A stretch of 64,000 bases of DNA from a virus (IMGVR_UViG_3300034374_002231:1-64000); one strand, 5' to 3'; positions 43,727-51,488 are shown, numbered from the stretch's first letter. Made by a program: numbers and translations. Notes: a model not told the origin generated them from the letters alone.

Positions 43727-43745
43727 GTTATACGCCCCGTATAAC
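43727..43745. promoter_or_regulatory. Palindrome copy 7 (core CCC)
   Basis: Perfect arms, extended by GGT/ACC to a 25-bp dyad (43724-43748). Confidence 0.85.
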
Positions 43746-43975
43746 ACCGATGATGCAGAACCAACCGGCCATTGCCTGTGACGCGCGGCTACGAAAACAC
43801 CGCAGCGTGGGCACGCTCCCACTTCCAGTGGGGGCGTTGCAGAAATCAAGAACCAGCAAGCCACTGTATTGGCATCAAGGGAGACGGGAGTTCCCCCCTA
43901 CAAAACTCGAAGCCCCACGCAGCTATCACACGCGACGGTACGTTGGCCTGTTATACTTCGCGACCCGCGATGCGG

Positions 43976-43994
43976 GTTATACGCCTCGTATAAC
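43976..43994. promoter_or_regulatory. Palindrome copy 8 (core CCT)
   Basis: Perfect arms. A half site GTTATAC lies 26 bases upstream (43950-43956). Confidence 0.85.
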
Positions 43995-44185
43995 GGCTCA
44001 TGCCACTTCATACCTAGCCCAGCCTGCACCCGAGAATGGTGCGGAAGCTGCTGCCGGTTGGTTCGACAAAACACATACGTCAGCATCCGCTGACGTGGGC
44101 GACAACAGCTAGGACACGCGGATGCCCGCGTGTCTCATGGTGCAGTCGCGCCACCACACCGAAACCATTGAGAAAGGAACTACAG

Positions 44186-44395
44186 ATGAAATTGACACAC
44201 ATCCCCCTCGCAGTCCGCGCCACTGTTCTGGCGCATGCCCGCGACATGCGCAGTATCAGGGGCGATCAACAACCAGATCAGTGGCTGGACGCCCGCTATC
44301 GGGCCGCTGCTGATCTGGCGCATGACTTGCGCCGTCTGCACGGCATCCACGCGCCCCAGTGGGCGCGCGACCTGATCTTTCAGGTCGCAACATAA
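44186..44395 (+). CDS. Small early protein of unknown function, first gene of the early block
   Basis: A 69-residue helical protein (MKLTHIPLAVRATVLAHARD, then QWLDARYRAAADLAHDLRRL). The ATG follows GAGAAAGGAAC. It is the first well-supported gene after the control region and is followed by palindrome copy 9. No motif or family is recognised. Confidence 0.7.
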   Translation: MKLTHIPLAVRATVLAHARDMRSIRGDQQPDQWLDARYRAAADLAHDLRRLHGIHAPQWARDLIFQVAT

Positions 44396-44423
44396 CCACA
44401 CCGAAACCATCGCAACACGCCCC

Positions 44424-44442
44424 GTTATACGGGGCATATAAC
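44424..44442. promoter_or_regulatory. Palindrome copy 9 (core GGG) with alternative hairpin
   Basis: Left arm perfect, right arm CATATAAC (one mismatch). It lies 18 bases before the next ATG. The left flank GCCCCG (44419-44424) can also pair with CGGGGC (44430-44435) around TTATA. Confidence 0.85.
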
Positions 44443-44460
44443 AGTGAGAAAGGAAGTATC

Positions 44461-44892
44461 ATGCTCAGCACAACAACACAGAACCAGATCAATCAGGAAT
44501 GGGAACGCAAGGCAGAAGCCTTTGCGTGGGAGGACAAGCACCCTGTCCACCCGACAACCGACGTGCGGAACGACGCGTTCCGCAACGCGATGAACGCAAT
44601 CGGGCACAAAGCCCTGCCGTTCATGAATGCCAAGTATACATACGTCAGCGATCTGGCGTGGGATGCCGCTGCCTGTGCCGACCTGGAGAAGGGGGACACG
44701 CTGTTCCTCCTCATCCGCGAGTGCGGCACGTCCCTGTTCACGCCGATCACGCAGGAGCCAGATCACGTCCAGCGCAAGCTGGAGGAGGTCATCGAACACG
44801 TAGACGTGTGCAGCACCCGCAAGGCTGTACTGCGCGTGGTGCGTGAAGCCTATGACACCTTCACGGTGTCGGTCGTGTACAACCGCGTGTGA
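44461..44892 (+). CDS. Early protein of unknown function, 143 residues
   Basis: A 143-residue protein starting at an ATG after GAGAAAGGAAG. N-terminal helix (QINQEWERKAEAFAWEDKH), then a mixed domain with YVSDLAWDAAACADLEKGD and LFLLIRECGTSLFTPITQ, and an alternating C-terminal strand (RVVREAYDTFTVSVVYNRV). Compact alpha/beta fold likely. No family recognised. It has palindromes on both sides, so it forms its own block. Confidence 0.75.
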   Translation: MLSTTTQNQINQEWERKAEAFAWEDKHPVHPTTDVRNDAFRNAMNAIGHKALPFMNAKYTYVSDLAWDAAACADLEKGDTLFLLIRECGTSLFTPITQEPDHVQRKLEEVIEHVDVCSTRKAVLRVVREAYDTFTVSVVYNRV

Positions 44893-44911
44893 CGCGGACA
44901 ACCAGCGCCCC

Positions 44912-44930
44912 GTTATACGGGGCGTATAAC
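44912..44930. promoter_or_regulatory. Palindrome copy 10 (core GGG) with alternative hairpin
   Basis: Perfect arms, 19 bases before the ATG at 44950. CGCCCCG (44906-44912) can pair with CGGGGCG (44918-44924) around TTATA, which excludes the main stem. Confidence 0.9.
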
Positions 44931-44949
44931 ATGAGAAAGGAGACCAGCA

Positions 44950-45126
44950 ATGGCTGGAGAACTTATGACATTTGCCGCCCTGCCACAGGGCGCGCCGTTT
45001 TTCTTCAACGGCAACCGCTGCATCAAGCGGTCGTCCAAGACGGCCGAACTCGTTGACTACAAGCGGACGTTCTACTTCCGCAAAGACGACGTGATCGCCC
45101 TCGGCTGGCCGGGAGATGGCGAATGA
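44950..45126 (+). CDS. Small early protein, 58 residues
   Basis: A short protein (MAGELMTFAALPQGAPFFFN, then RCIKRSSKTAELVDYKR). The ATG follows GAGAAAGGAG. The pattern of F-x-x-L-P-x-G-x-x-F-x-F-N-G resembles small SH3-like phage proteins I have seen beside early genes, but I cannot name it. Its stop overlaps the next ATG (ATGA). Confidence 0.7.
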   Translation: MAGELMTFAALPQGAPFFFNGNRCIKRSSKTAELVDYKRTFYFRKDDVIALGWPGDGE

Positions 45127-45326
45127 CGCAGAAACCCACGCCCAAGACGTGCGCGTGCTGTGGGGAGATGACCCCGCCGCTGATGCAGTGGTTCAACCAA
45201 GACACAGGCTACGGCCTGTGCGAGCCGTGCGCTGACTGGATCGAACAGCGAAGCGGGGCCGACTATCTCGCCGAAACCTACGGGCAGCGCGGAGTGCATA
45301 TTGCAGATAACAGGGAGCAGAGATGA
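45123..45326 (+). CDS. Small zinc-ribbon-like protein, 67 residues
   Basis: Two Cys pairs, CACC (residues 10-13) and CEPC (33-36), about 20 residues apart, make a zinc ribbon likely. The rest is acidic and helical (CADWIEQRSGADYLAETYGQ). It overlaps both neighbours by four bases. The next gene also codes a Cys-pair protein; together they may be small regulators or nucleic-acid binders. Confidence 0.75.
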   Translation: MTQKPTPKTCACCGEMTPPLMQWFNQDTGYGLCEPCADWIEQRSGADYLAETYGQRGVHIADNREQR

Positions 45327-45535
45327 GAACTAACGTAGACCCACACTGTATAACGTGTGGTGACGAGTACCCTCACGCGCGCCGCGCGTTGGGGTACCAG
45401 ACCTGCCTTGACTGTGGGCAGGAAGCCGCTGTGGCCATGCGCGCAGGGTGGTGCATCGTGCCGCTGCCCAAGCAGGGTTACACACGGGTCACCCGCAAAG
45501 ACGAACTGCAACACCTCAACCAGAAGCCCCGCTGA
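45323..45535 (+). CDS. Second small zinc-ribbon-like protein, 70 residues
   Basis: Cys pairs CITC (9-12) and CLDC (28-31) suggest a treble-clef or ribbon, followed by QEAAVAMRAGWCIVPLPKQG and a basic tail. It is coupled to the previous gene by ATGA. After it comes a GC hairpin (CCCCGC-TGAT-GCGGGG, 45527-45542) that runs into palindrome copy 11. Function unknown. Confidence 0.75.
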   Translation: MRTNVDPHCITCGDEYPHARRALGYQTCLDCGQEAAVAMRAGWCIVPLPKQGYTRVTRKDELQHLNQKPR

Positions 45536-45541
45536 TGCGGG

Positions 45542-45560
45542 GTTATACACAGCGTATAAC
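45542..45560. promoter_or_regulatory. Palindrome copy 11 (core CAG)
   Basis: Left arm GTTATACA has one mismatch, right arm perfect; 13 bases before the DUF3150-like gene. CGCTG (45530-45534) can pair with CAGCG (45550-45554), a weak alternative stem. Confidence 0.8.
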
Positions 45561-45573
45561 AAGGAGAACGACA

Positions 45574-46473
45574 ATGACTTTTACTTTCGATAACGCACCG
45601 GCACCGCAGGGTGCCACTCTTCAGTCCTCGACCATGCTGGTCGAACTGAGTATCTCGGTCTGGACTGCGCGCAAGCTGGACAAGCGTGCGTCTGACGACG
45701 TGACAACGCAGAAACGTGCCGACAAGGGTATGGCCAACGTCCACAAGAAGCTGATTGCCTGTGACGAGTTGACCGCGATCCAGAAGTTCGCCGCGAACGC
45801 ACGCACGTCGCACCACTATGCTATGACGCTGCCGTGGTCCGACAGCGGGCTGCGTATGCTGCCGACGTCGAAGTATTTCGGCTATCACAAGACCATGACC
45901 GGACTGCAAGCCGAGTTCGACAGGCTCGTGGAGAAGTTCTTGGCCCGGTACGAGTGGCTTATCAACGAGACCCAGATCAAGCTGGGCGACATGTATAACC
46001 CAGCCGAGTACCCGTCGCTTGACAGGATGCAGGCCAAGTTCGGCTTTCGCCTCAACTACATTCCCTTGCCCGAGGCGGGCGACTTCCGCGTGGACATTGG
46101 CAACCAGCAGGCTGCCGAGTTGCAGCAGCAGTATGCTTCGTTCTACGAAGCGCAGCTGACCCGGGCGATGGGCAACCTGTGGTCCCGTACATACAAGACG
46201 CTGACCCACATGTCCGAGCGGCTGGACTACGCTGACCACGAACAGAAGAAGGTGTTCCATAACACGTTGGTGTCCAACGTGCTGGACCTGATCGACATGA
46301 TGGAGACCATGAACATCACCAACGATCCGAACATGCAGCTGCAAAGCCGTCGCCTCAAGATGGCGATGCAGGGTATCTCGCCGGACGCGTTGCGTGAGGA
46401 CGAGGGTCTGCGCCGTGAGACCAAGCGGGCTGTGGACGAGGCCATCAAGGCCCTGCCGTCGCTCGACTTCTAA
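45574..46473 (+). CDS. DUF3150-like protein of the MoxR/VWA module
   Basis: A 299-residue helical protein; the ATG follows AAGGAG. It resembles the DUF3150 family: N-terminal LVELSISVWTARKLDKRASD, then MANVHKKLIACDELTAIQ, a long helical middle with a conserved-looking PSLDRMQAKFGFRLNYIPLP, and a Glu-rich C-terminus (RETKRAVDEAIKALPSLDF). In bacteria and phages this family is usually next to a MoxR-like ATPase and a VWA protein, exactly as here, so it is probably a substrate or adaptor of that machine. Family from memory. Confidence 0.75.
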   Translation: MTFTFDNAPAPQGATLQSSTMLVELSISVWTARKLDKRASDDVTTQKRADKGMANVHKKLIACDELTAIQKFAANARTSHHYAMTLPWSDSGLRMLPTSKYFGYHKTMTGLQAEFDRLVEKFLARYEWLINETQIKLGDMYNPAEYPSLDRMQAKFGFRLNYIPLPEAGDFRVDIGNQQAAELQQQYASFYEAQLTRAMGNLWSRTYKTLTHMSERLDYADHEQKKVFHNTLVSNVLDLIDMMETMNITNDPNMQLQSRRLKMAMQGISPDALREDEGLRRETKRAVDEAIKALPSLDF

Positions 46474-46496
46474 TACAATACGTCAACCAGCGGGGC

Positions 46497-46515
46497 GTTA
46501 TACGCCCCGTATAAC
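46497..46515. promoter_or_regulatory. Palindrome copy 12 (core CCC) with alternative hairpin
   Basis: Perfect arms, 30 bases before the AAA+ gene. CGGGGCG (46491-46497) can pair with CGCCCCG (46503-46509) around TTATA. Confidence 0.9.
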
Positions 46516-46545
46516 AAATCAAATCAAACCAAACGGAGAACTACC

Positions 46546-47634
46546 ATGACTAACACTATGTATCACCTCGGTCTGGACCAGACCGCAAACCTCATCAAGA
46601 TCATTGGCCACAAGCGCACCGTGCTGGCGCAGGGTCACATGGGTACCGGCAAGTCCTCGCTGCTCAAGATGCTGGCCGAGATGCTGCCGACGCACACCCC
46701 CGTGTACTTCGACTGCACGACCAAGGACTTGGGTGACCTCATGTTGCCACGCATCGCCGAGGTGGACACAGAGACACCGTACGTCAGCTACGCACCGAAC
46801 GAGGAGTTGGGTATCCACCACAACACCCCCGTGATCGTCATGCTTGACGAGTATGGCAAGGCTAACGCCGCTGTGAAGCAGGGCCTGACCGCCTTCATGC
46901 TGGAGCGCCGGTTGGGTAACAACGTGCTGCACCCTGACAGCATCGTGTTCTGCACCACCAACCTCGGGGCCGAGGGCGTGGGCGACTTGCTTGTGGCACA
47001 CCAGCGCAACCGCATCATCCCTGTCACGGTACGCAAGCCTAGCAACGTGGACTGGATCGAGTGGGGCATCAACAACGGGATCGACCACAGCCTGTTGGGC
47101 TGGTGCCGTGACAACCCGCAGCTGTTCGCTGACTTCACCGAGATCAAAGATCCGGACGAGAACCCTTACATCTTCCATCCTCGTGCGCAGCGTGCTGCCT
47201 TCGTCACACCTCGTTCGCTCGAAACTGCGTCTGACATTCTCAAGACGCGTGAGTTCCTTGACGACCAGACGGTGGTGGCTGGCTTGATCGGTGCCATCGG
47301 TGATCGTGCGGCGATGGACTTGATGGCCTTCGTCAAGCTGGCTGACCAGCTGCCCAGCTTGCAGTCTATCAAGGACGACCCGAAGAACGCTATCGTGCCG
47401 ACCAGCGCCGCAGCTGTGTGTATGGTGGTGTATCGTACCATGGCAGCGCTCGAACGTGACTGGCTCGACGCGTGGATGGACTACATGGTGCGGCTGCCGA
47501 AAGAGGCGCAGGGTATGTTTGCCAACGGTGTCCGCACCCCGAAGTATTCCAAGCAGCCCATGGTGATGACCAACACCAAGTTCACCAACTGGGCCATGCA
47601 GAACAGCTATCTCTACGCAGCTGACATCAAGTGA
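46546..47634 (+). CDS. MoxR-family AAA+ ATPase
   Basis: A 362-residue AAA+ protein. Walker A GHMGTGKSS at 30-38, Walker B VIVMLDEYGKA with D101/E102, sensor-1-like IVFCTTN, and an arginine-finger region around HQRNRIIPVTV. The helical C-terminal part covers about 250-362. MoxR ATPases work with VWA proteins to remodel or load metal into partners. The DUF3150-like gene upstream and the metallopeptidase/VWA gene downstream make the set. It lies after palindrome copy 12 with a Shine-Dalgarno GGAG. Confidence 0.88.
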   Translation: MTNTMYHLGLDQTANLIKIIGHKRTVLAQGHMGTGKSSLLKMLAEMLPTHTPVYFDCTTKDLGDLMLPRIAEVDTETPYVSYAPNEELGIHHNTPVIVMLDEYGKANAAVKQGLTAFMLERRLGNNVLHPDSIVFCTTNLGAEGVGDLLVAHQRNRIIPVTVRKPSNVDWIEWGINNGIDHSLLGWCRDNPQLFADFTEIKDPDENPYIFHPRAQRAAFVTPRSLETASDILKTREFLDDQTVVAGLIGAIGDRAAMDLMAFVKLADQLPSLQSIKDDPKNAIVPTSAAAVCMVVYRTMAALERDWLDAWMDYMVRLPKEAQGMFANGVRTPKYSKQPMVMTNTKFTNWAMQNSYLYAADIK

Positions 47635-47641
47635 GGGACAC

Positions 47642-47797
47642 ATGTCGACCGATGACCTGAAAACGGCCCAGCTTATTCTGGACCTCAAGGAAATGCTTCG
47701 CGTCTACGTAGACGGGAAGGATCACAACGAAACTCGTGGCCAAGCCTTGGCCACGATACGCGAAGCAAACGCATGGCTATATGGAGAGGACAAATGA
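47642..47797 (+). CDS. Small acidic helical protein, 51 residues
   Basis: MSTDDLKTAQLILDLKEMLR is followed by GQALATIREANAWLYGEDK. It lies between the ATPase and the Myb-like gene and overlaps the latter by four bases (ATGA). Helical, no motif. Function unknown. Confidence 0.65.
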   Translation: MSTDDLKTAQLILDLKEMLRVYVDGKDHNETRGQALATIREANAWLYGEDK

Positions 47798-48087
47798 AAC
47801 CGTACCAGAAGAAGTACAAGCCCAAAGAGGGCAAGCGGAACACGCTTTGGACTGAAGAAGACCGCGACCTGCTGCGCACACTGGCTGCGCAAGGTGTGCC
47901 GCATTGGGACATTGGCAAGCGTCTCGACCGCTCGCCCGGTTCGATCAGCCAGCAGCTGTACCTGATGCGTAAGCAAGATGAGGCGGAACGCTTCATCGAC
48001 GCAGTGATGGAGGACTACCACGAGGTGGAGGTCACGCCGAAACCGTCGCTGTGGCGGCGCATCATGAACATTATACGACGCGTATAA
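47794..48087 (+). CDS. Myb/GcrA-like helix-turn-helix protein
   Basis: A 97-residue basic protein; I chose the ATG at 47794, coupled to the previous stop. WTEEDRDLLRTLAAQGVPHW followed by IGKRLDRSPGSISQQLYLMR is a three-helix Myb/SANT-like DNA-binding domain (about residues 19-61), also reminiscent of GcrA-type regulators of Alphaproteobacteria. The C-terminus is coded by the left part of palindrome copy 13, which also contains the stop. A candidate regulator of this block. Confidence 0.75.
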   Translation: MKPYQKKYKPKEGKRNTLWTEEDRDLLRTLAAQGVPHWDIGKRLDRSPGSISQQLYLMRKQDEAERFIDAVMEDYHEVEVTPKPSLWRRIMNIIRRV

Positions 48088-48088
48088 C
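48070..48088. promoter_or_regulatory. Palindrome copy 13 (core ACG), overlaps a coding end
   Basis: First base A instead of G, the rest perfect. It codes the last residues and stop of the Myb-like protein and lies 15 bases before the next ATG. Confidence 0.8.
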
Positions 48089-48103
48089 AGACAGGAGAAC
48101 AAC

Positions 48104-49318
48104 ATGTTTATGGGTAAGTTGACACCCGAGCAACGGGTGCAGAAAGCCGTGATCGACATCATGGCCAAGGATCGCTACGCCGCACTGGCTGGCATTCTGA
48201 TGATCGGCGAGAAGCGTGTGGAGTATGACGCTGACAAGTGTCCGACCGCGTACACCGACGGTAAGAACGTGGTGTTCGGTGCTGACTTCATGGACGGCAT
48301 GACCGACGCAGAGTTGCGGTTCCTCGCTATCCACGAGGAGAAGCACAAGATGTATCGCCACCTGACAACGTGGGAGTGGATGTGGAAGGAGGACAAGCAG
48401 CTTGCCAACCAAGCGTGCGACCACGTCATCAACATTGAGACAGTGGACGAGAACCCTGACGGCTTCGCCACTATGACAGGCAAGCTGGCCGAGGGTTGCT
48501 GTGACTTCAAGTACCGTGGGTGGGATGCTGCACAGGTATTCCATGACCTCAAGCGCAAGCGTGACGAGCAGGGCGGCAGCAGTGGTGACGGTGATGGTGA
48601 CTACGACGGCAGCTTCGACCAGCATGGCTGGGAAGAAGCGCAGGACATGACCGCCGAGGAGAAGCGCGAATTGTCCCGTGCCGTGGACGAGGCCATACGT
48701 CAGGGTGTCTTGCTTGCAGGTAAGACCGGGTCCGGTGGCGACCGCAGCTTCGAGGAACTGCTGACACCGCAGGTCAACTGGCGTGACGCGCTGCGTGAGT
48801 TTGTACAGAACACATGCGCTGGGTCTGACTACTCAACGTGGCGCAAGCCCAACCGTCGGTACGTCGGGATGAACATCTACATGCCCTCCGGTGTCAGCGA
48901 GACAGTGGGCGAGATGGCCGTGCTGATCGACACGTCAGGGTCTACCTACGCACCGGGTGTGCTGCCCGCCTTCATGTCCGAGGCCAAGGCCATAGCCGAG
49001 ACTGTCCGACCGGAGCGGGTGCACATCATCTACTGGGACACCTCGGTGTGTCAGGCTGAGGTGTACGAGCAGGACGAGTTGGACAAGATGATCTCCAGCA
49101 CGCAGCCCAAGGGCGGTGGAGGCACCGACATTACCTGTGCCATCGACTACATGGCCGAGCATAACATCAAGCCGCAAGCATCCATCGTACTGACTGATGG
49201 TTATCTGTTCGGTGGCTGGGGATCGTGGTCACACCCTGTGATGTGGTGCGTGATCGACAACAAGAACGCCAAGCCCGACACGGGCAAGGTCGTACACATT
49301 CGTGCGAGTGACATGTGA
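48104..49318 (+). CDS. Putative metallopeptidase + VWA-domain protein (DUF2201-like)
   Basis: A 404-residue protein. The N-terminal domain has a zinc motif HEEKH at 77-81 (in LRFLAIHEEKHKMYRHL). An acidic linker (GDGDGDYDGSFDQHGW) follows. The C-terminal VWA-like domain has the metal-site motif DTSGS at 276-280 and LTDGYL later. This domain order matches the DUF2201 family that partners MoxR ATPases. It probably works with the AAA+ and DUF3150-like proteins; the target is unknown. It has palindromes on both sides. Confidence 0.85.
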   Translation: MFMGKLTPEQRVQKAVIDIMAKDRYAALAGILMIGEKRVEYDADKCPTAYTDGKNVVFGADFMDGMTDAELRFLAIHEEKHKMYRHLTTWEWMWKEDKQLANQACDHVINIETVDENPDGFATMTGKLAEGCCDFKYRGWDAAQVFHDLKRKRDEQGGSSGDGDGDYDGSFDQHGWEEAQDMTAEEKRELSRAVDEAIRQGVLLAGKTGSGGDRSFEELLTPQVNWRDALREFVQNTCAGSDYSTWRKPNRRYVGMNIYMPSGVSETVGEMAVLIDTSGSTYAPGVLPAFMSEAKAIAETVRPERVHIIYWDTSVCQAEVYEQDELDKMISSTQPKGGGGTDITCAIDYMAEHNIKPQASIVLTDGYLFGGWGSWSHPVMWCVIDNKNAKPDTGKVVHIRASDM

Positions 49319-49333
49319 TACCAACCACGCCTC

Positions 49334-49352
49334 GTTATACGGGGCGTATAAC
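49334..49352. promoter_or_regulatory. Palindrome copy 14 (core GGG) with alternative hairpin
   Basis: Perfect arms, 15 bases before the ATG at 49368. CGCCTCG (49328-49334) can pair with CGGGGCG (49340-49346) with one G-U pair, around TTATA. Confidence 0.9.
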
Positions 49353-49367
49353 ACAAGGAGATGAGCA

Positions 49368-50399
49368 ATGGCTCGTTACTACAAAGCAATCAACAGTTTC
49401 GCCGACATTGAAACTGCCTATAACCTAACCCTCCCTCTGCGTGGCGCGAAGAACAAGGACAAAGACATCCGTCCCATTGGCGACCGCAAGCGCAAGTGGG
49501 AGCGCATCGTCAAGGTAAGCAACAACTGCTACGCCCTGACTAACGGATGGCACCCGGGCGAACCGGATTACTGGATGCGTGATAGCGCGGTTGATGGTGA
49601 GCCTCCTATCAGCTGGATGGCCAAGTATTCGCCCATCGTCTGGCGTAGGCATAAAGATGGAACCGAGACCGTCACCCTGCGTAACGGTACAGGCTCCCGT
49701 CAGCACAATAGCGTGTATGATTTCCTGCAGCGCCACGTCCCGAGATATATGTTTTTCCGACAGACGAACGTCGGACACCAGTATATCAGCGTGCATGGCA
49801 CTGACTACTACTTGGCGAAGGGTCGCACCATACCGAAGCAATACGCTGCTCGCGCGTTGAAGTACGACTCGGAGCGTGTGTGGTACCAGACCACTGACGA
49901 CAACGCGTCTCTGACCTTCAAGGTGTTGGACGGCCGCTATGAATTTGTTGGCGAGGCGCTGACGGTACCGAAGCCGCCCAAGAAGCGCGTAGATAAGGCC
50001 CGCAAGGCAGCCCTCAAGCCGCACATCGACGCGTTCCGTGACTGGGCTATAGCTATCCTGCCCATGATGCCTTCTGACTGGAAGTCCGAGAACGAGGTGC
50101 TGAACCAAGCCCGCACCGTACCTATCGGTGCCTTCCGTCTTGGGTACTCTGTTGGGTGGGCCTTCAATACCTACAACTCAAAACTAGCAGAGCAAATTAT
50201 ACAGCACGACCAGCACGCGCTTCGCGTTTTGTTGGCGCTTGACATGCGTGCGGTGGTTCGTTCTGCGCTTGAGACTGAGCACGGGAGCGGCACGAACTAC
50301 ACACACCTGCACCTGAATGCCGGGTTCCAGACCGCCTATAACCGCTGGGTCAACAGGGTACTCGGACTTATCAACGAAGTACAAGGAGATGCGAAATGA
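49368..50399 (+). CDS. Early protein of unknown function, 343 residues
   Basis: A 343-residue protein; ATG after AAGGAG. The N-terminal half is beta-rich with many Trp/Tyr (RKWERIVKVSNNCYALTNGW, SPIVWRRHKDGTETVTLRNG). The C-terminal half is helical (AALKPHIDAFRDWAIAILPM, HDQHALRVLLALDMRAVVRS). No motif or family recognised. It is coupled to the next gene by ATGA, and both probably act together. Confidence 0.75.
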   Translation: MARYYKAINSFADIETAYNLTLPLRGAKNKDKDIRPIGDRKRKWERIVKVSNNCYALTNGWHPGEPDYWMRDSAVDGEPPISWMAKYSPIVWRRHKDGTETVTLRNGTGSRQHNSVYDFLQRHVPRYMFFRQTNVGHQYISVHGTDYYLAKGRTIPKQYAARALKYDSERVWYQTTDDNASLTFKVLDGRYEFVGEALTVPKPPKKRVDKARKAALKPHIDAFRDWAIAILPMMPSDWKSENEVLNQARTVPIGAFRLGYSVGWAFNTYNSKLAEQIIQHDQHALRVLLALDMRAVVRSALETEHGSGTNYTHLHLNAGFQTAYNRWVNRVLGLINEVQGDAK

Positions 50400-51256
50400 A
50401 CGCAGAATGGATGGAAGTAGACGACCTCAAGCCAGTGAGTGATAACACGCACCCAAACCTGTTGGCCTTTATGCGTGGCGTTCAGGCCAAGATACCCGGC
50501 ATACAGTTCGGGCAGCGCGGTCCTTCGGCAACCAGTGCAGTGTTTGCGTACCTGCCCGGAGAACACGTGACTATGGGCCGTATTGGCTACGGCGATTTCA
50601 AGGTCCGAGGTAAGGGCACCGCCGAATACATCGTGGAGTCCGACTATATTAATAATTGCAAGTACAGCAGCTCCAGTAGGCAGCATCACATGGCGATGAC
50701 TAAGGACCGCGAAAAAGCGGTGACGAACGCACAGAAGTTCTTGCGTCGGATGCCTACTCCTGTAGTTGCGCTCCGTTTGTTTGCTGGGGCAAACGCGTTT
50801 GTGCACGATAGAGCATCCAAACTCCGGGACGCAGCTGCAAAGGCCGAGTCGAAGGTGTTTACGACGTCGCTCTCTAGATACGGTTCAGGTGCCGTACGCA
50901 TACGACTGCTGGCTGAAATGCAACGCCTTATAGATACAGATCACATCTTCAGCGATCCATCGTTTGGTACGGATCTTGCCGCTATGCTTACTGCACGTGC
51001 CGAGTATGACGCGCTTAAAGACGGCGTGGAGTTTACATTCGTGGGCGTCAAAGACACGCCGTTCGGTCAGCAGATAGAAGTAATAGATTTGGATAAGTAC
51101 GGATGTGACGGAAGTGATGTACGCATCTTCACCGAAGCTGATATGCCTACTGACCTCGCAGGTAAAGTGGCCGTACTGTCCATGCTTCAGCCTCGCGAAT
51201 ACGTCGATGGTGTAGGCTGCCGTCGTACAGAGCGGGTGTTCTATGTCGTACGGTGA
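50396..51256 (+). CDS. Early protein of unknown function with C-terminal module shared with next gene
   Basis: A 286-residue protein. The N-terminal part (ADL-free, beta/alpha; FAYLPGEHVTMGRIGYGDFK) precedes a helical basic middle (HDRASKLRDAAAKAESKVFT). The C-terminal ~85 residues end GKVAVLSMLQPREYVDGVGC then RTERVFYVVR. The next, short gene ends with a closely similar pattern, so the end looks like a duplicated module. No named family. Confidence 0.75.
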   Translation: MNAEWMEVDDLKPVSDNTHPNLLAFMRGVQAKIPGIQFGQRGPSATSAVFAYLPGEHVTMGRIGYGDFKVRGKGTAEYIVESDYINNCKYSSSSRQHHMAMTKDREKAVTNAQKFLRRMPTPVVALRLFAGANAFVHDRASKLRDAAAKAESKVFTTSLSRYGSGAVRIRLLAEMQRLIDTDHIFSDPSFGTDLAAMLTARAEYDALKDGVEFTFVGVKDTPFGQQIEVIDLDKYGCDGSDVRIFTEADMPTDLAGKVAVLSMLQPREYVDGVGCRRTERVFYVVR

Positions 51257-51488
51257 GTTGTCATATCGCGTGGAATATCTGCCTGACAACGAGCATGTCA
51301 AAGTACTATGTTTTACGTCGAAACAACTTGCATTGATACCGGATGGTACGTATCGTATAGATACCCTCCCGCAAATTCTGCGCGACAAATTGGCTGTTCT
51401 AGCCATACTGGAGACCCCACCTCCGCCGGTTGATGTGGCGGGAGTGGGCCAGCGCGTAGGAGAGCGAGCGTTCTGGGTGTACCTCTAA
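51243..51488 (+). CDS. Short paralogue of the preceding gene's C-terminal module
   Basis: An 81-residue protein overlapping the previous gene by 14 bases. The body (SYRVEYLPDNEHVKVLCFTS, LIPDGTYRIDTLPQIL) is beta-rich, and the end DKLAVLAILETPPPPVDVAG then GERAFWVYL mirrors the end of the upstream protein. Probably a partial duplicate that became a gene. Function unknown. Confidence 0.7.
   Translation: MSYGELSYRVEYLPDNEHVKVLCFTSKQLALIPDGTYRIDTLPQILRDKLAVLAILETPPPPVDVAGVGQRVGERAFWVYL

Larger units (their letters stand above)
42512..44185. other. Control region / candidate replication origin
   Basis: About 1.7 kb without a convincing gene. It contains palindrome copies 2-8, a perfect 70-bp tandem duplication, adjacent palindromes CACCAC-TGC-GTGGTG (42906-42920) and ACGCTAC-GT-GTAGCGT (42927-42942), thirteen GGAACA/TGTTCC boxes (43005-43434), an AT-rich stretch with a TA run near 43340-43360, 20-base tandem repeats at 43562-43601 with a promoter-like pair, and a 9-bp hairpin (44113-44134). 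Iteron-like boxes beside an AT-rich run are typical of origins. Function inferred. Confidence 0.6.

Noticed and set aside
43750-44112. Frames of 120 and 73 codons in the control region
   Set aside because: They run through palindromes, have no Shine-Dalgarno, and conflict with each other. One reads GYENTAAWARSHFQWGRC and looks somewhat protein-like, but I cannot support it.
42512-44185. tRNA genes in the gene-poor region
   Set aside because: No cloverleaf with T-loop GTTCRA and matching acceptor stem found by eye here or elsewhere in the window.
46519-47688. 389-codon minus-strand frame opposite the MoxR gene
   Set aside because: A shadow of the strongly biased codon use on the plus strand; the ATPase motifs on the plus strand are decisive.
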